64,000 nucleotides of DNA from Symbiodinium natans (taxonomy: Eukaryota; Sar; Dinophyceae; Suessiales; Symbiodiniaceae), in contig CAJNDS010000990.1 of the NCBI GenBank assembly GCA_905221605.1, positions 443,235 through 507,234 on the forward strand. The letters are read 5' to 3'. Of the stretch, positions 46,790 to 59,237 are shown piece by piece. The first letter of the stretch is position 1, and each line of letters starts with the position of its first letter. The notes under the pieces are model-generated. The model was not told where the DNA came from and did not search any database. It was given only the letters and a program-made list of their open reading frames with translations. Made by a program: the position numbers and the translations under genes.

Positions 46790-49700
46790 CTGGACAGGGC
46801 TTCGGCTCTTGGGGGATCCTTCTTCAGGTGTTGTTGGGGTTTTTAAAAAAGGTTTCTTGAGTTTGTTGGGTGTTTTTGTGGGGGTTTGGATGCTTAAGGG
46901 CTTGAAAGTTTAAGGGCTTAGGGGATTTGAATTTCCTAGGGTTCTAGACTTTCAGGGCTGTGGGGTTTGGGGTTTTAAGATTTAAGGCTTAGGGTTCTAG
47001 GGTTTCAGGGTTTTGGGGCTTGGGGGGGTTCTCGGGTTCAGGAAGGCTCGGGATTGGCAAGCAGGCTCAAGAGTGTCGGGCAAGATTTACGCCGGCGGGG
47101 TTTGGGGCTGTCACGCTTGCAGATTGAGTTTAAAGCTTTCAAGACAGCTTGCACGGCTTCATTGACTCTGCCTTGTTATGAACACGCAGCCCTCCACCTT
47201 CAACCCTGAGGAGCCTGATTGATTGCAGACAGACCCAGACTGGGCCAGGGCGCCAGGCCATGGCCGAAGAAATTCTTCACGTTGAGGGACGCAGATTGGG
47301 TTAGATGACTGGGCAATCTTCATTTGGGTTCCTGAACAACGACCAGAGTCCAGGGCTTCCAGGGCATTCCGAGGCAAATGTGCTAAAGCCCTGATCTGCC
47401 GGTGAAGTTTTGGCATGCGACGTGACTCAAGAAGAAGAATGGAAAACACGTCTCAGAGCCAATGCTCTAAACAGCATAGGCTGCATCAGGGACCACATTG
47501 CTGACAAGGGCATTGTTACTTCAATAGACCCGCCCCTAAAGCCTCGAACGAAGTTTGTGCAAACGCACTCATTCAACCTTGCATAACAAAAACATGGACA
47601 CGGAATCTTGTCCCAAAGGTCCATGCCAAAACTGGCACACTGCTGTGCAAGCTTCTTCCTTCTCATGAAACAAAGGAAGCCGAGCTGCTCCTTATTTGCC
47701 GCAGCATGCACCTCGTTGGGTTTCCCGCCCAGGCAAATCATTTTCAAGCGCAGCGAGGCAGTAAAACTCGCTGGGTGGGAGCACTGAAAGGCTTGCGGAT
47801 GCCTCTGTGCTTGGCTATGAATTTAGTTTGCTCAAGCAAGCGTTTGCTACGTGCTGTCCCCTTCTTTCCAAGGTCAGTTTGTTCAAGCATGGACAAGTGC
47901 AGTCGCACTTCTGAAGTGCAGTCGTAGCTAATTGCGTAAGCGCAAGAAGTGAACCAGATCTTGAAGGTACTGTGCCGATGCTGCATGCGACCCAGCATGT
48001 CCCACGCAACACACAACAAACAGCGAACTCACCGACGAGCAGCAGGCACGAAATCGGATCCACACCGCATTTTTCGCAGGTGTCTTAACACACTTACGAC
48101 TCACAACCAAACTTACCCACAATCAGATGTTTGCATCGTCAGCTAGACCAATGATGCACGGGTGACAGTCACACGGTCCTATCGTGTGTGAACGAAGAAC
48201 ATCCTTCCAACGCACCCAATCCGTCCAAATGCCTCCTGGACGGAGCTGATAACTGCACCAGATTTCGTTTCGCAACAAAATTGGGTTGTTAAGGTCTCTA
48301 GGGTTGGGCGTTGCTATGTCTGATTCGTTCCTTGTTTTCGACCACTGTCTCCTACATTGTATTTGTCCTTCGTGTCTGTTGTGGTCTCCTACTTCGTTTT
48401 TTGCTTCGGGTGGGTTCCTTCGTTTTGGCTGGGCTTGTCTCCTTATTCTCTTTTTGCTTGACCCTAATCTTTTTTTTCATTCAAACATTTGTCTAATCTT
48501 TGACGTTTCTTCAATTTCGGGTAATCGATAATCTTAACTATTGGCTCGGTAAGTTGTTTCGTGTTTTACTGCCTTTAAAGTTCAAATTTGATAGGTCGTT
48601 CATAGAATTGCCGAACATAAAGTCTAGTCTGAGCCATACTTGGGTTCAGACATTGTTTAAGTTTGGGATATTCCTGGGGTTTTCGGGCATGTTACGGCTG
48701 TTCGCTTAGTGCTTCAATATTGCAATATGTTTCGTACTTTTAACATGTCTTGATATGTCAAATCGCGATGACAAACAAAACAAAACTCCATATTTCCTCC
48801 CGTCTTTCTTTTGTTTTACTTCGTAAATCATCTCGCTTTTCTTCATAGTCGATGTTTTCCCTTTGACTTCGTGGTTATTTAGGTTTTTCTTTGTACCTTC
48901 TTGGAACATCTGTACAAACAATACATAGTTTTCTCCATTCTTTAAGATAATGTTTGCCCTTGTACTTCACATTTGAGACAGTGATTTGTACAGTCATCCA
49001 TTCTACTGTTTCTGTTACTATGCGTATGTCTTTAAGTGTCGAACACGGAGTTTGCACCATTTCATGAAATATCCAAGATGTATTGTCAACCATATTGCTG
49101 TATGAAAATTGTTGCGGTTGTTCTTATTCAGATTCAATAGGGTCAAATTGTCTATCAATGCATCTTTTTTTTGACTTCTGTCAACATAGCTAACAATCAT
49201 CTTACACAGCAGTTCTTTATTTGGGTATTTAGCCATTATACAAATAACTACACGATAACAACGAAATATTACCATGACCTACAATACCTTTTGCCCATCG
49301 CTCAACCCAGAAAATGTAAGAGTGTCTTCAACAGTATCGAAAACCTGGCCATTATGAACGAATGCAAACCCGTTTTATCCTCATCTGCTTGGTTTGTCTA
49401 GGGTAAAAGCCTGTCTTGACAATCTAATCTGCGGCGTACATACAAGATCTTACCAACATCCCCGGACAGTGGCTCTGAATCCTTTGCCGGCAATTCGTTC
49501 CGGTGCTTGTCTAGTTTCACAGGCGTGCCGAAGGCTTCGGGTGCTCAATTCGCTTGACAAGGTTCATCACCCAACCAGATTCGGTGACGTCATTTCAACA
49601 TGCACTGCACTCATGAGATGAGCGACGATCCCTCACAGAAGAAACTTCGTTTGGCCTGGTAGCTCCTAGGATTGTACTTTCTGTCCCGCCCGTCCCAAAA

Positions 49701-51940
49701 CCTTGTGCCGAGACGTGGGCGCTGCTCAAGTGCTGTGGCTTCACATGCCATGTGGCTTTCAACACATGCCCAGCAAACTGAAAGAACAGGCTTCGCAAAA
49801 ACTCTAAATGGTGACGTACACAGACCAATCTTCCATCACATCCGTCACCCGTGTCATGCATCCTCCAGTCTTCATGTCGAACCATGCGCAGAAGTCCAGA
49901 AAACACAGCCTGTGACGTTCAAGAGCTTTTTCCTCCGAACGCAATCAAACAGCGAGAATTGGTGCTGCTGTCGCGATTTTCCTTTAATTGATGCAGATGG
50001 AAGCATGAACTTCAAAGAACGAGGGGATGTCTTTGTGCCCTTTCCAAGGCTCCATCTCCTCCAAACCGTAAGGAACTGCGGCAAGTGTTTGCGAGCTCTT
50101 GGTTTTGGGCGAATGGGAAGGGCATCCCTCGCGTTGCATCACATCGGATGTGCAAGTACATGGGAGCTGTAGTCTGTATTCTAGACTCTCCAAATCGGAA
50201 CCCTCTATGCTTCCCTTTTACAAACCCTCGCAGGGAACTCAGACTACAGCTCCTTGGTCCTGGGGCGCAGTGCTGCGTTTCCAGGACACCCTGTCTGTGC
50301 AGGATAGGTCGGTCTAAGCTTTGTAGACCTTCCCGCTTAGGTTCAAAGGAGCTCTGGGTACATTATTCAGATCCCAAGAGTCAACCTTCCATTGTTTTCT
50401 TAGTAGGCTCCTCTTGCAATCCTCATATATCTATAACATCCATGTAACCCCAATTTTGTCAGGGGCCACCGTCGTTTACATAGAGTAGGAGCTGAGCGGG
50501 TCTGGTAGATCGGCGGTGCTGCGTCCTGGGTCCGGAAGGGCAGCATACTGTCATGTAGGGGCTGCATCAAACAGACTGTCAGGACTAAACTGCCTGGACC
50601 ATATGTCCAGCTTGCAGATTTCCTGCCTGGTGTCCCTGAAGGGCAATTAAGGTGACTATCACCTTCAATGGGTCTAGACTTAGGAGACAGACCTACGCAA
50701 GCAGTGTTGCCAGTTCTAAGTAATGCAACAACTCATGATAGCCCATTCAGACACTTGCAAGCAAGCAAAGGTCCTTCAGCGTGATCGCTGGTGCGTGATC
50801 TCGTACGGCCTGGTTTTGGACACAGACAGCCGATTCCCAACCTAAGCCCCAGCATGGATCATTCTGTCCATCGAGGCTGCGCTTGTTTGGAATATACCTT
50901 AAATACGTTAACTTTTCATGATAGGGCTGTATAACCAATAGTCATTTCCCCACCATGTTCACTCAGCTTAGGTTTCTTCACAACGACAGACAGCAATCCG
51001 GCCATACAATCGCTGGAATTTCGCGCAGGTCGTACATGCGATGAGGGCACTGAGGGAAAGAATTGCAGACAAAGACGGATAGGGCTAGCTGCCTACAAGC
51101 TCACGGATCGTTGATGAAAACATGCCCAGAAAGCTTTGCAGGTCCTCTCTGCCAGGCCCTCACCGCTGGTCAGGATACAGGTGCAAAAGAAACCCGTGCT
51201 GAAGTCCGGAGTTCAAGCACGGGTACGTTCGTCTTGAATCTGAGCCTTGTTCCCCTTGGCAAGATAATCAAGATTGTTACTCATTCTCTAGTTCATTGTT
51301 GGGACAGGATCAAAAATCATCATGTTTATTTCTTTTGGGTCTAAGTACCCATAAACATGTAGAATGTTACCCAACTATGACCCAGTTCTCGGGGTCCAGC
51401 GGAAGGAGGCCTGATGGGCTGCACGCATGCCGGGGTTCCTGCTATCCGTGTTTCCGCCCCAGTCGAGCCCATCGGTTATTCCAGCACCTGGCAGTACAAA
51501 CAGCATGGCTTAGGGTTTATGGAACTTCCTTCACCTCGAAAGCCTTTGAAGGAGGCTGTTGGCAGGATCCAGCTCTCAAGCCCCAAACTTGACCAGCAGG
51601 GCACTGAAATTTGGATTTCTTAGCCCGGCTCTCCCTCAAAGATACACTCCAAAACTGCATGTACGAGACAGCTCCACCTGTGGCTCGTGCTGGAGCCTGG
51701 AGCCGGATAAGATGGATTCGGCAAGACGCCAATGTGACAACAACCACTAGATTTGCTGGAGTTCACTGAAAAATGTCACGCTGTGAAATGGAGTGGGCAG
51801 CTTGTTGTAGGCAAAAAGGGTCAAGCCTTGGTGAACAGTGGGTGGGGTGCAAGGGAGCACACCAGTTCTGCGGAAAAAAGCACGCGAACAATTGCATGGT
51901 CTGGTTCCAGGTGCTGTGGTCACGTGCTTGAGGATCTACT
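46790..51940. other. Region with no supported gene
   Basis: Apart from the AT-rich island I see no confident exon. One minus ORF (49595-49906; LEFLRSLFFQFAGHVLKATW) has plausible composition. TTTAGGG-type repeats are confined to 46.85-47.05 kb; from about 47.1 to 52.6 kb they are nearly absent. Confidence 0.4.
48250..49400. other. AT-rich island without an assignable gene
   Basis: Clearly richer in A+T than its neighbours and free of telomere-like repeats. ORFs on both strands are under 90 codons. I compared it by eye with dinoflagellate mitochondrial cob/cox genes and saw no match. An organelle insert or an old AT-rich mobile element is possible. Confidence 0.5.
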
Positions 51941-51944
51941 ACTG

Positions 51945-52059
51945 GTACCAGTTCTGGCACCCCAGCCTGCGTGCTGCTGGCACGAGCAACTTCCTGCCCG
52001 TCGTCATCGACCGTGGACTCGACAATGCTAAACTTCTGCCGCTTAACCTTGCCATGCAT
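51945..52059 (-). CDS. Exon-like ORF
   Basis: The minus frame reads KVKRQKFSIVESTVDDDGQE and then VARASSTQAGVPELVPVVDP. Composition is coding-like. It may splice from the 52.1-52.4 kb exon; the join was not tested. Confidence 0.4.
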
Positions 52060-52112
52060 GCGTGACTTTCAGGGGCGCGGCCTCGTGCAGCAATGTTCTC
52101 TTGGCCACAAAA

Positions 52113-52433
52113 CTACCATCTTCTTTGCTTGAGTACTGCACGGTTTGTTGAGACTTCTCCGCCAGCTGAACTCACAGACAAACTCGCGCCGATTCCTCGT
52201 TTGCAAGAGGACGAACACATCTGCCGACTAGCAACCAACTCGATGTAGTTCCGGACATGCTCCCTGTGGCGGCCTCGGACAAAAGCTTCACGTCTGTGCC
52301 AGAACGCTCGCTCTCCTCCTATCAACGCACGCATCACCTGAGGCAACACATCCTGGGCCAAGACGGACCACCATCTTTGCGCTTGCCGCTGATGCAGCTG
52401 CGGGGCAAAACGTCCTAAAAATCCTAAATGCAT
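52113..52433 (-). CDS. Exon-like ORF, basic, about 100 residues
   Basis: One of the longer open frames outside the retroelement. It reads APQLHQRQAQRWWSVLAQDV, LPQVMRALIGGERAFWHRRE and AFVRGRHREHVRNYIELVAS. Arg/His/Trp-rich with protein-like spacing of hydrophobics. No family recognised. It ends in TAG near 52113. Same strand as the kelch gene downstream. Confidence 0.45.
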   Translation of the reverse strand: MHLGFLGRFAPQLHQRQAQRWWSVLAQDVLPQVMRALIGGERAFWHRREAFVRGRHREHVRNYIELVASRQMCSSSCKRGIGASLSVSSAGGEVSTNRAVLKQRRW

Positions 52434-53964
52434 ATCTGTCGAAGCTTGGGACCCGGCCGGCGTCTTGGATGGATCTGGGCTAAAGCGGCTAACGTGAAAG
52501 CGATCCGGGAAGAGGGGGAGTAGGGTCTAGGGGTGAGCACGCGCCGCTGCAGATCAGCAAAAACCCTCAACGCTACACCCAACGGCCTTCCGGTTGACCT
52601 TGGGCCGACAGCAGAGGAAGCCCGTGAAAGGCTAGTTCCTCAAGGCTTAGGATTTAGGACTCAGGGAGGGCGTAGGGTTGAGGGTGTCAGTGTTTAGGGT
52701 CGCGAGGGTGAAGGGCTCAGGGTTTCGGATATCCTTCCGGAGGGGCTTAGGATTCAAAATTTAGGGTGCAGAGCGTTGAGTTTTAGGATTCAGGGTTTAG
52801 GGTGTAGACCCCCCTCATATTGACTCATAATATGCCCATTGCAGTATTGTCTTACTTATGTTAAGATCACGGGAGGTGGGTGGATGGCATTGCTTGTCAA
52901 GCTGGGTGTAGACGGGCCCGGATCCGCTTCTCAAGAAGCACATAAGCATGAGCATTTTAGAGGGATATCCCTACCCTATTGGGCTTCATAATAAGGGGGT
53001 TCATATAGGATATCCCGATCCTAATTTTTGCTTGTGTGTGTTTTTTGGTGCCTTCTTCTCGTCCACAGTCTTAGGGTTTAGGGGGCACAAGTTGCATGTA
53101 ATCTGGAATCCCGATTGATACTCCGGGGGCTCAAATAAAGACAAGCTCTTCGAAACCTATTCAGTAGCCAGGAATGGGTCCAGAAAAGCTTTCCAGACAG
53201 GTAAAAAACTGAGAACCTAGCCCTTTGCATGTCCAATGAACTGAACCTAGCCTTTCCCTGATCCATACTCAATATGAACGGGAGAAGCCCTTAGACCCCC
53301 GATTCGTTATGTGCCCTCGAAATTATGGAGGCTCCCCATTTTGTTGGAGGGCAGGGAGCAACATTACCCTGCAACACAACCCTAACCCCCGAAACCGTTG
53401 AGGCATCAGTTGCCAAGAGACAAAGAACCCTAAACCCTAAATCCTAAAAAGGTGCCTTCAGACAGCCCCAAGCGATCGAGGTTGTAGGTGGCCTCAGAAG
53501 TCAAAGCAGGTGGCTCTTGTGAACGTGGGAAACCCTAAACCCTAAACTTGGGTACTGCCCCGACACAGTAAGAGTCCATAATCGGGCTACTATTAAGGAC
53601 CTTGTACATCTATAGTATGAATAATGGTCGACCGTTACTAGTGGGGGCAGTATCCAACCCTAAACCCTAAACCTACAGTTGCTGGCTCGCTCCATCTCAG
53701 CCTGTAGTCTTGAGGATCAAGCAGAGCCCTGTGTGACGGTGGGATCTTCGTCCGGGTCTTCCTTTTCCTCCAGGGCAAGTGATGTAGGAGCCTTAACCGT
53801 TGGAATAGGGTTTTGGGGTGTAACATACTATCATGATGATAAGGAACCCCCGAAATAGTACAGGTAATTATTAAGGCCCCTAAATGATCCGAATACGGAG
53901 TCTGGCGACAGCTAATGTCCTCTATAACACACGATTTGCTTCAACTCAAGTATCCTGCCCGTAC

Positions 53965-54078
53965 AAGATGACCGTGACACGAAGTACGACGGGCACAATG
54001 GCTGACATGGTGGCTACGACCACCAGCACGTCACTGGCGATGTCCTCAACTTGTTCGGGCTTGAGGTCTCAAGACACA
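53965..54078 (-). CDS. Candidate exon with a membrane segment
   Basis: After a CTTGAG acceptor the minus frame reads LKPEQVEDIASDVLVVVATM and then SAIVPVVLRVTVILYG. The hydrophobic run DVLVVVATMSAIVPVVL is long enough to span a membrane. A plus-strand ORF over the same bases is Ser/Thr-rich and less convincing. Confidence 0.4.
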
Positions 54079-54782
54079 CTGGGGGAAATGGCAGGCCAAT
54101 CTGGGGCAGCAGGCACATTGGCCATCAAGAGACTGGCAACGTTCATGGGCTCAAGGCCAGAGCAGGTTCCAGCATGCTTGCTTGCTACCATGGAACGGAC
54201 CAGCCAGAAATCACGAACACGAGAAACCTCGCGGCAGCCATGCTTCGAAACGCAAGAGCTGTTGATCGCAAACGAGCATTCAGCCGTCGGGCTTTTGTCT
54301 CGTGGTGCCTCTTTCCATACACGACATGTGAGCCCTGGACTAAATTACTAGTATCTCCGGACGGAAACTCACACATAATTAGGCCTTTATTAGCATCCCA
54401 ATATTGTCCCTATACAACGACTTTGGAACTCAAATTTGGTGAGGGGCTTATGTGGAATCTCTAGTACTGCCAAGTGCTCCTTGGCTGGAACTCTGGTGTT
54501 GTGTTTGATTGTCAGACGGTACTGTGCTTGGGCTTTACGAGTCTTCCCAGTGGTCCTACGTAAGCTGCTAATACCGGGACAGATTCCAGACTGCAATCCT
54601 TGACATTTCCTCACATAGCTGCTGTCTTTCAAAACAACATACGCCGCGTTCCTGCAGATAAAGCCAGATAGAATGTTTGCTATCCCAGCCGCACGTAAAT
54701 CAGAGCGTGAACAGCAACTTCCTGCAGCGCAAGGCGGGCGGAATTCTGTTAGCTGCTGGCGCCAGGCCAGACACTTAAAATA

Positions 54783-55376
54783 ATATAACAACAATAATAA
54801 CAATGATAATAATTATTATTATTCCAATAATAATGATACCAATAAGAATAAGAAGAAGAAGAACAATAATAATAACAATAATAATAATGATAACAATAAT
54901 AATAAGAATAAAAAACAGCAATAATAATAATACTAATACTAATAATAACAATAACAATAACAATAACAACAATAATACTCACAATGATAATGATATTAAT
55001 AATAACAATGATAATGACAATAATAGCAATAATAGCAATAATAACAATAATAACAATAATAACAATAATAACAATAATAACAATAATAACAATAATAACA
55101 ATAATAACAATAATAACAATAATAACAATAATAACAATAATAACAATAATAACAATAATAACAATAATGACAATAATAACAATAATAACAATAATAACAA
55201 CAATAACAACAATAACAATAACAACAATAATAACAATAATAACAATAATTACAATAATCGCAATAAAAACAATAATAAAGATAATAACAATAATAACAAT
55301 AATAGCAATAATAGCAATAATAACAATAATAACAATAATAACAATAATAACAATAATAATAATAATAATAATATAC
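54783..55376. repeat. AATAATAAC array, about 600 bp
   Basis: A nearly pure run of AATAACAAT 9-mers between 55020 and 55370, with degenerate AAT/AAC triplets before it. It gives spurious poly-Asn, poly-Ile/Thr and poly-Leu ORFs on both strands. Confidence 0.95.
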
Positions 55377-55379
55377 GTA

Positions 55380-56860
55380 AAACCACGGATCTGACCCAGA
55401 GCGGATCACCTTCCTGTGAAGAACTGCACAGTCATGAAGCGGAAGCGTGTTCTAGCAAGTCTGCTATATGGGTGTTTCTCAAAATGGGAGTACACTGAGA
55501 ACCCTAGGAACACTTAGGGCGTGAACTACCAAATCTGAAGCTGCACAAGACACATTTCGAAACACGTTAACAGAAACCTAACATCATCTCTTGCAGTTGC
55601 ATGCCAAGCGATAGCCCCGAGTCACACTGCACACAGACACTAAAATGTTAAATCACTTTTAGCACAGAACACAGAGTGCAACCTCGAAGTCCACAAGCCG
55701 GGGCACCCAGTCGTTCAGGAACGCCCAGACATAGGGCTGCAAACTCGCGCCGAGGATTACATACCTGCTTGGGATCCAGCTTGTTATATGAGGTGGACGA
55801 GGCATCGGCAGTGGGCTCTACGAGTTTGTTGAGCCTTGGTAGCAAGCAGTCTGTTTACTGACATGTCCTCGGATTAGGTGTGGTACCAAGACGAAATCGC
55901 ACAAAGGTGCTGCCTTTTGTGGCCCCACTCTCAAAGACTACCAACAGCTGTGAGTTCAGCTACATGCTGTTTCACTCTCTGCACAAGATCACCTAGCACT
56001 GTTTCCCAATCCCTTCTGGGGAGCCGGCGCCAGTGTGACGAGGAGGTAAACCAATGGCACCTCTGATTGATCTCGTCGCATCAGCATGGCGTAGATTGTG
56101 ATCACGAATCCTTGGAATCATACGCTACAAGCAACTCGATACTAAGGTCCCTCTTGAGCTGAAACCATCTTCGGCCTCCCTTGCCGAAGCGTCAACTTTA
56201 AAACACCAGCGTTCAGGAAATCGATGCCTGCCCCCAGAACTGGAGGGCTCTCAGGGTGGATCCCAGAACTCACATAGTTGCAGAAAGTGGCTGGCAATGA
56301 GGAGGATGACAGTCCAACTGTAAGACAACACTCGCCTTAACTTCAGCAGGCGTGGCAGATGAAAAGTTCTCGAATCGTTTCGCCCTGCGCGTTCATCACA
56401 GGAGGCCGCTTAGGTCGCTTCACTGGATCTACAGCATGCAACTTCTGTAGTTTGGCCTTCACCCAGTGTCAAAAACACAAGCTGGAACGTGTCCGGCTGA
56501 TACTGATATTAGCTGGAATGCTATGAGCAGCTGAGGTCCAGTCCATCGCTGTGGCACTCTCTTCTGAAGACTGCGACTCCGGAACCACACTGTAAGCCCT
56601 AACTTTCTGGCGGACAGTAGGGAATATGGGTATATATTATACGCAGATGTCCTTCTTCCCTACTAATTGGAGGCCTCAAAACGTGGGATGGAGCCAGGTA
56701 GGATTCAGGATCCCTTGTATACGGGCTCTGATTTTGGGATTACCCCACCTACCTTCGTCCCACCTTTAGAGGCCTCCGAACTAACCCCTAAACCCTAAAC
56801 CCTAAACGTCCAGCATGCTAAACTCTAAGCCCCAGGCGCTTCGGGCAACGCCGAATTCAG
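55380..56860. other. Stretch with no supported feature
   Basis: Mixed-composition sequence. The ORFs are short in all frames. A few CCCTAAA units occur at about 56790-56806. I cannot assign exons. Confidence 0.4.
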
Positions 56861-57179
56861 CAAACAAAGTCGAAAACATGGAGGCCGCAGTCGAAAAACG
56901 AGGACGTGGAGTCGGAAACATGAGGGCCACTGTCGGAAAACAGCAAGGCAACAATCAAAAAACATGACGGCCGCAGTCGAAAAACAAAAAGCCGCTAGCA
57001 GGAAGCCTGAAAGAATATACGCCCGCCTCCGCTGCCCCAGTTAGAAAATTCAGAATTAGAAAAAGCCACAGTCGCAAAACGCAAAAGCCACCATCGGAAG
57101 CAAGCAATCCGAAAGGGAAAACGTACGGTCGTTGTAATGCATTGACGCGATGATCCCTTGAGTCTTCAGAGGCTCCCAA

Positions 57180-57523
57180 ATTAGAAAAGTCAGCATTAGA
57201 AAAAGCCACGGGTCAGCAAACACGAAGCCGCAGTCAGCAAGCGAACCGCCACAACAAAACACGCCAGGTCAAGTAAGCGCTCCGTAAGCCGCAATTAGAA
57301 AAGTCACCATTAGAAAAAGCCACGGGTCAGCAAACACGAAGCCGCAGTCAGCAAGCGAACCGCCACGACAAAACACGCCAGGTCAAGTAAGCGCTCAGTA
57401 AGCTGCAATTAGAAAAGCCACCATTAGAAAAAGCCACGGGTCAGCAAACACGAAGCCGCAGTCAGCAAGCGAACCGCCACAACAGAAAACACGCCAGATC
57501 AAGTAAGCGCTCCGTAAGCCGCA
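57180..57523. repeat. 114-bp tandem repeat, three copies
   Basis: Units start ATTAGAAAAG at 57180, 57294 and 57408 (the third is 116 bp) with a partial unit at 57524. Differences are few. Upstream, 56860-57080, is an older and more degenerate series of GCAGTCGAAAAAC-type units. Confidence 0.85.
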
Positions 57524-57712
57524 ATTAGAAAAGGATGGCCTATTTTTTGGGGGGTCCTTTTTTTTTTTTTTTGGCGGGGGGGGTCTTTTTTTTGTTGGTC
57601 GATTTTCTTGTTTTTCCTAAGAAAACCAGATTTGATGCATTTTCGTGGTTGTTCGTGCGAAAAACCGTAATTCCCTCTGTATTTTCATAGGAAGGCGTTA
57701 TTTCTTGTAGGT

Positions 57713-57866
57713 TTTAGAAGAAAAGAAGGAAAGAAAGAAAGAAAGGAAGGAAGGAAGAAAGAAAGGAAGAAAACAAGGAAGGAAGGGAGGAAGGAAGAAA
57801 GGAAGGAAGAAAGGAAGGAAGAAAGGAAGGAAGAAAGGAAGGAAGGAAGCAAGGAAGGAAGAAGGG
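57713..57866. repeat. GGAA/GAAA purine tract
   Basis: About 150 bp of GAAA and GGAA units on the plus strand. It can form triplex DNA. No coding content. Confidence 0.9.
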
Positions 57867-57868
57867 AA

Positions 57869-58480
57869 GCGTGCTTCAAAGCCCAAGAAACTAGTTGAAA
57901 AACATCGTGTGAGCATTGCGTTTGCAAAAGGGGGGGCTGCGCCCCCCCTAACCCCCGCTTTTTTGCTTTTTTTATAAGCCGTGCAAAGCGTGCTTCAAAG
58001 CCCAAGAAACTTGTTGACACCCATCATGTGAGCAGGGTGTTTGCAAGTGGGGGGGGGGGGGCTGCGCCTCCCCCAACCCCCCCCGCTTCTTTTGAGCCGC
58101 ACCAAGCGTGCTTCAAAGCCCAAGAAACTAGTTGAAAAACATCGTGTGAGCATTGTAATGGGGGGGGGGGCTGCGCCCCCCCAACCCCCCCGCTTTTTTT
58201 TGCCGTGCAAACGTGCTTCAAAGCCCAAGAAACTTGTTGACACCCATCATGTGAGCAGGGTGTTTGCAAATGCGGGGGGCGGGGCTGCGCCCCCCCCCCC
58301 CCCAACCCCCCCCCCCCCCCCCCCCGCTTCTTTCAAGCCGTACCAAGCGTGCTTCAAAAGCCCAAGGAACCATTGTGTGAGCATTGTGTTTGCAAGTGGG
58401 AGGGCTGCGCCCCCCAACCCCCCCCCGCTTCTTGTGAGCCGTACCAAGCGTGCTTCAAAGCCCAAGAAACTAGTTGAATT
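57869..58480. repeat. Alternating A/B tandem repeat with G-run/C-run palindromes
   Basis: Six copies of a unit beginning CGTGCTTCAAAGCCCAAG start at 57869, 57988, 58106, 58211, 58347 and 58448. Copies 1 and 3 carry CTAGTTGAAAAACATCGTG and copies 2 and 4 carry CTTGTTGACACCCATCATG, so the true period is a dimer. Each of the first five units holds a palindrome of the form G-run, CTGCG, C-run. The long ORFs here are by-products of the repeat. Confidence 0.85.
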
Positions 58481-58702
58481 ATGCCGGCGAAGACCCCAAA
58501 CAGTAAGATTGCAGATCAAGGGAAAGCGGCATGAAGCAATAACGCGACACGTAGAATTCGGCAGGCCGAGTTTACAATCAGACAAATTGGGCTCAGTATG
58601 GAGGCGTGGGTTTCAGGCTTCTCTTTGCAGCTGCCAGGGGTCGGAACAACCCTTTCCCAATCCAAACGATGGATTGACATGGATGTCCAAGCGCTGCCCA
58701 CA

Positions 58703-59162
58703 TGCATTTTGCTAAGCCTGAAAAATGCGTTTGGTCTTGCTTTCTACATTTGCAACGCCATGCTCTCTCTTTCTGTACTTTTTCAAAGGCGAAAACAGCT
58801 GAGTGCATTTAGGCACGCGCGAAAAATGCAGTTGCGCGTTCGCCTCTTCTGTACGCAGCTTGTCTTTACGACGAAAGATCAGCGGTTAACTCAATTTTAT
58901 TGTGGTTGTGGAAGGAGCAAGCTGCGCGAATGCATTCTGCCCGCTTTGAAAAATGCACCTGAGCATGTTCTTCCTGATTCTGGGTCTGTTTCGGTACTCC
59001 TGCAAAATGTCGAGCATTGTTCTAAACACGTTTTTCAATTCCTACAGCTACTCTTATGCACAGAAAACACGTCAGAAGAATCGAATACGTCATGAGCCAG
59101 CAGAAACCAAGACTAGACATGATAGGAGTGCCAAATGCATTCTTCGGGCGACGAAAAATGCA
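58703..59162. repeat. Four dispersed 27-nt inverted-repeat elements
   Basis: Exactly 27 nt each at 58703-58729, 58804-58830, 58931-58957 and 59136-59162. All start with TGCATT and end with GAAAAATGCA (GCG in the first); the middle 11 nt differ. The arms pair (TGCATT with AATGCA). Confidence 0.7.
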
Positions 59163-59237
59163 TTTGGAATGCCCTAGAAATGCATGTCGGGTAGATGTTG
59201 GTCGTAAAACACCAATCTACTTCTGCATCGCTGATCA

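Noticed and set aside
53884-54464. Plus-strand ORFs of 137-155 codons
   Set aside because: One is Ser/Thr/Ala-rich, the other needs an internal stop bypassed; the minus frame with a membrane segment is the better reading, though not proven.
54803-55498. Long ORFs of Asn, Ile/Thr or Leu on both strands
   Set aside because: They are translations of the AATAATAAC array in every frame; no non-repeat protein sequence.
57869-58480. CRISPR-like regular spacing
   Set aside because: Intervals are about 101-136 bp, the 'spacers' are themselves similar G/C palindromes, and the genome is eukaryotic.
58041-58715. 224-codon plus ORF with repeated RASKPKKLVE
   Set aside because: Follows the A/B satellite units; the amino-acid repeat mirrors the DNA repeat and contains C-run-derived Pro runs.
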